Below are positions 31,701 through 36,320 of a stretch of 36,320 nucleotides of DNA, piece after piece. A program made the translations under genes and the position numbers. The stretch's first letter is position 1. Every line of letters starts with the position of its first letter. The stretch covers positions 1 to 36,320 of the forward strand of contig JBGTDU010000158.1 in NCBI GenBank assembly GCA_041748175.1, written 5' to 3'. The DNA is from JAHEJB01 sp041748175. GTDB lineage: Bacteria; Bacteroidota; Rhodothermia; Rhodothermales; Rubricoccaceae. The notes below the pieces were generated by a model. The model ran no database searches. It was not told the DNA's origin and saw nothing but the letters and a program-made list of their open reading frames with translations.

Positions 31701-33057
31701 ATTCGTCGATCTCGTCGCCCACTTCAGATGGCGTATCCAACCGATCGTACATATCGTTGTGATATTGCCATAAATCCGTTGCTGTGAAGTCATTATATCC
31801 GAACGAGTCAAACGGATGGATGTCTGGAAGCCAATTGTTCCAGTCAGGATACTGGATCGCTATCGGGATATTCTGATAGTTGAGCCGATTGCCCCATGCG
31901 TCCTCGTCAGCACCGTAGAAGGATCCCAGATGCATGGCCCCCCGCATATCTTCCCGGGATGGATTCGTGTTCGGCACGTTGCCACCTACGTCCGGAAAGA
32001 GATAAGAGGGCATTTCATCGTCGGAGTCGAGAACCGCTTCGTATCCGGCACCTGCAGTGAAATCGTCTTCTCCTCTGTCTGTTAGCGATGGTCCTGGCTG
32101 ATAGGGAGGATTCCAGGGCCGGGCATACGGGCTGGTCTCGCGGCCATCGGTGCGGTCAAGCTCCACCTGTCGGATGTATGCGGCGATCTGGTTTCCCTGT
32201 TCCTCAGTAAGGCCATGGAACTGCGACCGTTCTACAATGCTCGTGTTCGAATAGTTGAAGTACTTGAGATCGAAGCCAGAGTAGGCGTGGCAATCCGAAC
32301 AACTTGCTACGATAATCGAGCTTCCCGGCAATGGCGACGCTTTCAGCGAATTTCTTTGCGTCCACCATTGCTCACCCGCCGTGACATCTGAGGGCGATCC
32401 GTAACCGACGGGTGCCTCCCATGTTTCGGGATCTTCCTCAAGAAACGTCGTGTTGCCAATTCTGGAAACGCCACCAGGGCCCAGGAGATCAAGCTCGAGG
32501 ATTCGGTACCCTGAACTGACGCCCTCGGTCCCGTTAAATCTAAACTCGATGGTGTTGGCTCCCCCAACTATATTCGAAACGGGCACCGTCAATCGAAGCG
32601 TGTGAAACGCTCCGCCTATCCCCATGTACGTACGTTCCGGGAATCGAACGTTGGCATTGTCATTACTGATGGGCAGCCAGGCTCCACCGTTCACTCGATA
32701 ACTAGCCTTCTCGTCGCGTTCGATTGTTCCCTCCCACAAAGCCGGGCTATTGTGATAACCGAGAGCGTGGCCCACGATATACATTGAATCAACACCGGAT
32801 GGGTTCGACACGTCAATCGAAACCTGCTCGATGTGACCATCCTGGCCCATGATTTCGATGGGCATCGTCACTGTGTTCATGCGGAGTTCCTCCGCAACCA
32901 GCGCACCGTCAAAACGAAGTGCTGCTGTGCCGAGTAAGGCAAGCATCAACAGCGGAATAGGCGCTAGGCGCTTCGCTTTCTGCAGTGACCGAAGGAAAGG
33001 CAGTAACCAGCCTCTAACCTCGGTGGCTTCCTGTGGGGGGACGATCGTCGGGGGCAT
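28771..33057 (-). CDS. Giant T9SS-exported cytochrome-like surface protein
   Basis: The 1428-residue protein has a hydrophobic export segment at about 31-47. Residues about 60-195 form a beta domain. A c-type haem motif CSDCH lies at 253-257, followed by a helix (EEQGNQIAAYIRQVELDR) typical of class I cytochromes. Residues about 310-800 are a large region with DWNNWLPDIHPFDSFG that I cannot assign. Two Ig-like modules follow at about 812-902 and 905-995 (each with GDAPxxRVEFY). Two GWN...GxGY repeats cover about 1005-1160. A T9SS sorting domain occupies about 1349-1428 (NYPNPFSQTT). It may be a haem-containing surface enzyme or electron carrier; the substrate is unknown. Confidence 0.8.
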   Translation of the reverse strand: MPPTIVPPQEATEVRGWLLPFLRSLQKAKRLAPIPLLMLALLGTAALRFDGALVAEELRMNTVTMPIEIMGQDGHIEQVSIDVSNPSGVDSMYIVGHALGYHNSPALWEGTIERDEKASYRVNGGAWLPISNDNANVRFPERTYMGIGGAFHTLRLTVPVSNIVGGANTIEFRFNGTEGVSSGYRILELDLLGPGGVSRIGNTTFLEEDPETWEAPVGYGSPSDVTAGEQWWTQRNSLKASPLPGSSIIVASCSDCHAYSGFDLKYFNYSNTSIVERSQFHGLTEEQGNQIAAYIRQVELDRTDGRETSPYARPWNPPYQPGPSLTDRGEDDFTAGAGYEAVLDSDDEMPSYLFPDVGGNVPNTNPSREDMRGAMHLGSFYGADEDAWGNRLNYQNIPIAIQYPDWNNWLPDIHPFDSFGYNDFTATDLWQYHNDMYDRLDTPSEVGDEIDEFREWFVGESVRNGIEEIFQRVNYEFDDFPGQNSYDISYSTNPSGYHLGKQGLMAWEAVKTWEVLSRNKLQDLGDDMFGGLVTPEPWVGVGDPLRAIGSRATDDPPYFWPGSQAIVFDLSPHKHGDGSFPDEGSYGPPGTALLQFYFSTAWYDVQLLISREQTGVQDQGGGSPIDWSYQDALLGDLERSSDVSNFWRRLRSRVYAVQTHNNYWMMRRTGNGGMGSFAGQDPHVNNFFEIFGLAANPSGTIWTGNNTADETLARAATEEFLNELFEFRASVPVLEWARGGDGYQPNTYSPTAYGGNPPLFNYFAWADNVYRLLPILQAWGTRESLVSDIAHWGESMWPNGNWEQWYSSADDPPETTLTSPSNGQVFVAPASISLKANVSPGDAPVVRVEFYADGTLVGTDQNSPYETTMSNVGIGTYVLTAIAFDTNGLQGPSVSVSVTVEQQSTAPPTVMLTQPANGRVYVAPATFTFAAEALPGDAPIARVEFYSGQTLVLTDTSAPYGGSISGVEVGTYVLKAKAIDQNDNVGESAPVAVSVVEETGENNQFIPLLPGWNLISTYIDPKDPDLVAVLAGIIDFVTVVVDGDGNLFIPGSEINDIGTWRVGEGYQIFVTDAVTLEIVGQPLNPAATAIPLGQGWNQSAYLRNSGMLTSEALGSIAGQLVVVKDGFGRVYIPDLEIDQIGDMLPGQGYKMYVSASSVLLYPPNEGGLLDGGLFASRSFEQRLIRRNTAQVPPSLARVGNTESAGLPPLTSFVYGGYAAASTATLVLNISDMLEGYLVGVRTASGDIVGEAVIRDGRAIVSVLGEDPLDPDGTSGASEGDELDVYVLGTDGQELEQYTLVEPFDLLRGREISTPIPYGADGLWLASMQAGSVGDEGDDVPGTIELSATNYPNPFSQTTTIAYSLDRTADVELRIVDILGRHVATLVSKIQEPGTYQAVFDPSQLASGIYFYHLRANNQMHTGHMTLAR

Positions 33058-33322
33058 ATCGCGGCAACGGACGTAGCTCCCCCCGGTTATCAGCTAAGTC
33101 AGCACTGATGATAAGGTCAAGAGACTCAAACAACCATTTCGAGTCACGAGTGAACCGTATCGCTCCGATAAACAAGAAAACGCCGTCCCGCCAGGAACCG
33201 GACACGCATAATCGAAGGTAACGCCATCAATAAAGTAGATCCAGTAACCGAGAAGGAACTCCGACGAATGCTCTAAATATAGTTGGCTGCGATCAGACGC
33301 GACAAACTCAGCCACAAAGAAC

Positions 33323-34495
33323 TCACAACCTTCCTGTATTACTGCAAACCGACTCTACAATTTCACGGATACTGGTAACCATGTTCTCACGATTAAAGAG
33401 GACGCGCGCATCCCTACCACCTTCTTGGGCCATGTTCTCGGCTTGCGTTCTGGAAGACAGAATCAGCTGAATAGCTTTTTGCAATGAGGCCGAGTCGCCT
33501 GGAGGCACCAGCAATCCGTTCCGTCCCGAATCCACGATTTCCATTGCTCCACCAGCTGCACTCGCGATTACAGGCGTTCCAGCGAGCATCCCTTCAACAA
33601 TTACCCGCCCAAACGGCTCGGAGGAAATCGATGCGTGAACGACGATGTCGACCAATTTCATTAGTGCTGGCACGTCATGACGAAAGCCGAGAAAGTGAAC
33701 GCGGCTTTCGACGCCCATCTCCCGAGCGAGCGAGCGAAGTTTATCATCATAAATGTGGTCATCTTTAAAGAGTGCACCTCCCACGATGAGTGCGTGTAAA
33801 TCTGGAAGAGAGGACATTGCTTGTAACAGCACATGTTGCCCTTTCCATCTTGATAATCGGCCAAAAATCCCTACGAGCTTCGTGTTGTTCAATCCAAGTT
33901 CGTCGCAAAGACTTTGGACGTCTAGATTCGAAATGGCGTCGAAGGGTGCGGCGTCAATGCCATTGTATACGACGCGGACGAGGTCGGGCCGCCCGCCACA
34001 CGAAACAAATGCGTTTCGCGTAGCCTCTGAGTTTGCAATTACAAATGAAACGAACTTGTTTGCAACAACTCGTGCGATGCGAAGATGATTTGCGCTGAAG
34101 TGCTCGTCGGATAGAATATCCCTCAAGTGCCATATCACAGGCCGCCGAGCCATCATTCCGGCCATGGCGGAAATCAGCATGGCCTTTTGTGAGTTCGCAT
34201 AGATAACATCGAAGTGTTTCGCTCGCCTAGCCAGCCGCCACGCGAGTTTCGCCAACTCAGGCATTGCCAATACGTCGCTCCACGCACTGCTCTCTCGAGA
34301 AACCTCGAGGAAGGCGTCCTGTGCCTCCATCACAAGAACGTCCGCACCGCGCTCGATCAAACGATCTTTGAACGGCCCGTCCTGAAAAAGAACGACCCTG
34401 CACTGGCCGTTGAAGTGGTCAACGATATCAAGAAGGGAGAGCTCGGCACCACCTAGCTCACCAACGTGGTCCACGAACAACAACCTTCTGCTCAC
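33323..34495 (-). CDS. Glycosyltransferase family 4
   Basis: The protein has 390 residues with a GTG start at 34495. Its start overlaps the stop of the upstream gene (GTGA), and it begins SRRLLFVDHVGELGGAELSL, a normal GT-B N-terminus; the longer open frame has an arginine-rich extension that does not fit. The C-terminal nucleotide-sugar domain has VGIFGRLSRWKGQHVLLQAM and EPFGRVIVEGMLAGTPVIAS with AGGAMEIV. It probably adds a sugar to a lipid-linked or surface glycan. Donor and acceptor cannot be read from sequence. Confidence 0.88.
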   Translation of the reverse strand: MSRRLLFVDHVGELGGAELSLLDIVDHFNGQCRVVLFQDGPFKDRLIERGADVLVMEAQDAFLEVSRESSAWSDVLAMPELAKLAWRLARRAKHFDVIYANSQKAMLISAMAGMMARRPVIWHLRDILSDEHFSANHLRIARVVANKFVSFVIANSEATRNAFVSCGGRPDLVRVVYNGIDAAPFDAISNLDVQSLCDELGLNNTKLVGIFGRLSRWKGQHVLLQAMSSLPDLHALIVGGALFKDDHIYDDKLRSLAREMGVESRVHFLGFRHDVPALMKLVDIVVHASISSEPFGRVIVEGMLAGTPVIASAAGGAMEIVDSGRNGLLVPPGDSASLQKAIQLILSSRTQAENMAQEGGRDARVLFNRENMVTSIREIVESVCSNTGRL

Positions 34496-35691
34496 GCCCC
34501 GACCTCGTCGTAAACATCTCGCGTCCTCTCCGCGACTCGTTTCCAATCGAAGCGTGCCTTGGCGTAGGCGCGACATGCTTCTTCGGACGGCAACCGAAGC
34601 TGACCCTGCAATGCGGAAACCAGACGATCCGCGATGTCGGACGGATGCAATCCATCGCAAATTAGTTCCTCTGACAGGTCCCGGACGACCTCGGGGAGTC
34701 CACCGCTTGGCGTGACTATAACGGGCGTACCTGCTGCAAGGGACTCGACGGTTGTGAGTCCGAATCCTTCGAGCGCCGTTGTCGGCACGATGGAGATATC
34801 TGCCGCCCTGTAGGCCATGGGTAGGTCACCTTCGGGCAGAAAGCCTAGCAGGCGGACATGCGCACCAAGTCCTTGGTCTTTGATCTTTGCCTGAAGCTCT
34901 GCCCGGATTGGCCCCTTACCAACAACTAAAACGAGCACATCGGGGATCACTTGCCGAACGTAACCAACTGCTTCAATTAGAAGCTCGAGACCCATCCTTC
35001 TTGCCAGCCTTCTGACAGTCAGGACGACCGGTCGGTCGTCGGGCCATCCAAGGCGTTGCCGTGCCTCTTGTCGTGAGATTGATGTGCCGAAGCGATCGGT
35101 ATCCACACCGCCTGGAATTATGCGAATGCGGGCTTCTTCAACCATATAGGACTCAACCAGGACATCTCTGAACGCCTCAGACAACACCACGAACGTCTGA
35201 GCACGGCGATAGACCCGGCGCTCGATAAGCTTTTTGACCCAGACGGAAGGCCCCGCCCCCCCCTCGACTTTGCTCTCGGCTGACCAGGGTCCATGGAAGT
35301 GAACGACCAACGGGAGGTCGTTAAAGAGATCGACCGCCGGGGCGGTGTACAGTGCAAAGTGCGAAGCTATCAGGTCCGGCCGGTTTGACTGCAACTCGTG
35401 GCGAATCGCACGCCTCGCTGCGACAAGGCGTCGATGAAGCGGCGCAGACTCTTCAGCAAAGGCGCGAACGCGACCATTGGTATCTCGCGCGACCCGCGAG
35501 GACCCCGCGACCACGCCACCGATTGTGATCCCCACGTCGGGTAGATTCTGGGCGAGCGCGTGATACACCCGGTCCAGTCCATTCCCCGCCTGCTCAGGAA
35601 ACCAGGTCATACCGATCTGAAAAACGCGGAGCTCATGCTGCTTTTGTGTGGGCCCCACGACCAAGCCGTCCTCTTGAACTCTTCTATTCAT
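34492..35691 (-). CDS. Glycosyltransferase family 4
   Basis: The 399-residue protein has a GT-B fold. The N-terminal domain contains QAGNGLDRVYHALAQNLPDV and LPLVVHFHGPWSAESK; the linker IRIIPGGVDTDRFG leads to the C-terminal domain with VVLTVRRLARRMGLELLIEA and EGFGLTTVESLAAGTPVIVT. It overlaps asnB-like upstream (ATGA at 35688-35691) and the next glycosyltransferase downstream (GTGA), so three genes are translated as a coupled unit. This suits a polysaccharide or O-antigen cluster continuing past the window. Confidence 0.9.
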   Translation of the reverse strand: MNRRVQEDGLVVGPTQKQHELRVFQIGMTWFPEQAGNGLDRVYHALAQNLPDVGITIGGVVAGSSRVARDTNGRVRAFAEESAPLHRRLVAARRAIRHELQSNRPDLIASHFALYTAPAVDLFNDLPLVVHFHGPWSAESKVEGGAGPSVWVKKLIERRVYRRAQTFVVLSEAFRDVLVESYMVEEARIRIIPGGVDTDRFGTSISRQEARQRLGWPDDRPVVLTVRRLARRMGLELLIEAVGYVRQVIPDVLVLVVGKGPIRAELQAKIKDQGLGAHVRLLGFLPEGDLPMAYRAADISIVPTTALEGFGLTTVESLAAGTPVIVTPSGGLPEVVRDLSEELICDGLHPSDIADRLVSALQGQLRLPSEEACRAYAKARFDWKRVAERTRDVYDEVGA

Positions 35692-36320
35692 GCCAACCCT
35701 TCCAGCGAATCTGTTCGGCTGAGCGAACCATCGAGGCTAAGGCGCGCCCAAATCTCAAGGACGAAAAGTGTCCAGAGTTGTTCTCCCCATTCGCCAATGC
35801 CTGTCTGATGTTCTCTAAGCATCGAACGGACAAATGCGGGTTCAAGCCACCCTCGTCCGAGAAAGTCGTTGCTCAGAAGCAAGCCTTGGGCGACCGGTGC
35901 TAGCTCGCCACGAAGCCAGTCCCCCACAGGCATGACAAATCCCCTCTTTCGCCTGTACAACACTTCGCGGGGGACGTAGCGCTCGGCCAGGCGTTTCAGT
36001 AGGTACTTCGTGGTGAAACCTCGAAGCTTCAGGGAAGCAGGGATGCGAGCCGCGTACTCGATCAAGTCCTTGTCCAACAACGGCGATCTGGCTTCGACCG
36101 AATGCGCCATGGTAGACACGTCCATTTTGGCCAGGAGTTGGTCGGGAAGGTAGGTAGTGAGATCGCCATACAGGGCGCGATCGACGTCGTCGGTGCCACG
36201 TGCTTGTCTCCAGATCGCTCTGTATAGATCATCGGGATCCCGTTCTCCGACGGCTTCCGCCAGAGCCGGAGCATACGCCGCAACCCGGTGCGACCGAAAG
36301 GCCCGGTTGTAGATGAAGGC
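35688..36320 (-). CDS. Asparagine synthetase (glutamine-hydrolysing) family, partial
   Basis: The frame is open from the window end (36320) to TGA at 35690-35688, giving about 210 C-terminal residues. Upstream of the first in-frame Met listed by simple ORF calling it reads on as AFIYNRAFRSHRVAAYAPAL and RALYGDLTTYLPDQLLAKMD, then VSTMAHSVEARSPLLDKDLI, the AsnB synthetase-domain signature. The usual 'RKRGF' follows. The N-terminal glutaminase half lies outside the window. Next to glycosyltransferases, such proteins are usually amidotransferases that modify surface glycans and are not general AsnB; that is context-based. Confidence 0.88.
   Translation of the reverse strand, partial: AFIYNRAFRSHRVAAYAPALAEAVGERDPDDLYRAIWRQARGTDDVDRALYGDLTTYLPDQLLAKMDVSTMAHSVEARSPLLDKDLIEYAARIPASLKLRGFTTKYLLKRLAERYVPREVLYRRKRGFVMPVGDWLRGELAPVAQGLLLSNDFLGRGWLEPAFVRSMLREHQTGIGEWGEQLWTLFVLEIWARLSLDGSLSRTDSLEGLA

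Noticed and set aside
33094..33315. 73-codon minus-strand frame upstream of the giant surface protein
   Set aside because: There is no ribosome site or recognisable content. The 265-bp gap more likely carries the promoter.
36062..36283. Separate small minus-strand ORF at the window end
   Set aside because: The asparagine-synthetase frame stays open through this region in another frame and reads with family motifs, so this is a shadow.

Overview
The window looks like chromosomal DNA from a fairly GC-rich member of the Bacteroidota/Rhodothermota (FCB) side of the bacterial tree. The signs are several secreted proteins ending in a type IX secretion (T9SS) 'YPNPF...LASGxYxxxV' sorting domain, few Shine-Dalgarno sites, a complete peripheral arm of NADH:quinone oxidoreductase (complex I) with a NuoE/NuoF/NuoG module, and riboflavin and surface-polysaccharide genes typical of a free-living heterotroph. 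Placement near Rhodothermales is an inference, not something the sequence proves.

Layout. (1) 1-1738: the tail of one T9SS-exported protein and a complete paralogue, each followed by the same palindromic repeat and a rho-independent terminator. (2) 1837-12013: nuoA-B-C-D-E-F-G-H on the plus strand. The membrane genes nuoI-N are not here, so the complex is encoded in at least two places. The run is interrupted between nuoE and nuoF by a small MITE-like element, a HicBA toxin-antitoxin pair, a chimeric ORF (NuoF head + NuoE tail) and a second chimeric ORF (NuoF head + HicB-like domain). A DUF4920 lipoprotein is translationally coupled to nuoF. Almost every non-overlapping junction of this run carries an imperfect inverted repeat, several with arms built from 7- or 8-bp units. 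(3) 12082-18849: miaB with a truncated SEFIR gene, a Phd/RelE-type toxin-antitoxin pair, a secreted protein, riboflavin synthase, carbonic anhydrase, ribD, a PlsC-type acyltransferase and tRNA-Gln(CTG). (4) 18850-19829: poorly coding DNA with weak candidate ORFs. (5) 19830-24686, minus strand: two exported alpha-toroid (prenyltransferase-repeat) proteins, an NhaC-family antiporter and an aquaporin-family channel. (6) 25158-27734: an atypical LuxR-type response regulator, an unrecognised helical protein and a small divergent helical protein. (7) 27840-33057: two T9SS substrates, one a 1428-residue surface protein with a c-type haem motif and Ig-like domains. (8) 33323-36320: two GT4 glycosyltransferases and an asparagine-synthetase-like protein, overlapping stop-to-start in one operon, probably for a surface glycan.

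How it works together. NuoA-D, E-G and H supply the NADH-oxidising and quinone-reducing parts of complex I. The most unusual region is 5690-7160, where the nuoE/nuoF boundary has been rebuilt more than once. Pieces of both respiratory genes are duplicated and fused to each other and to an antitoxin domain, while an intact nuoE and an intact nuoF survive on either side.
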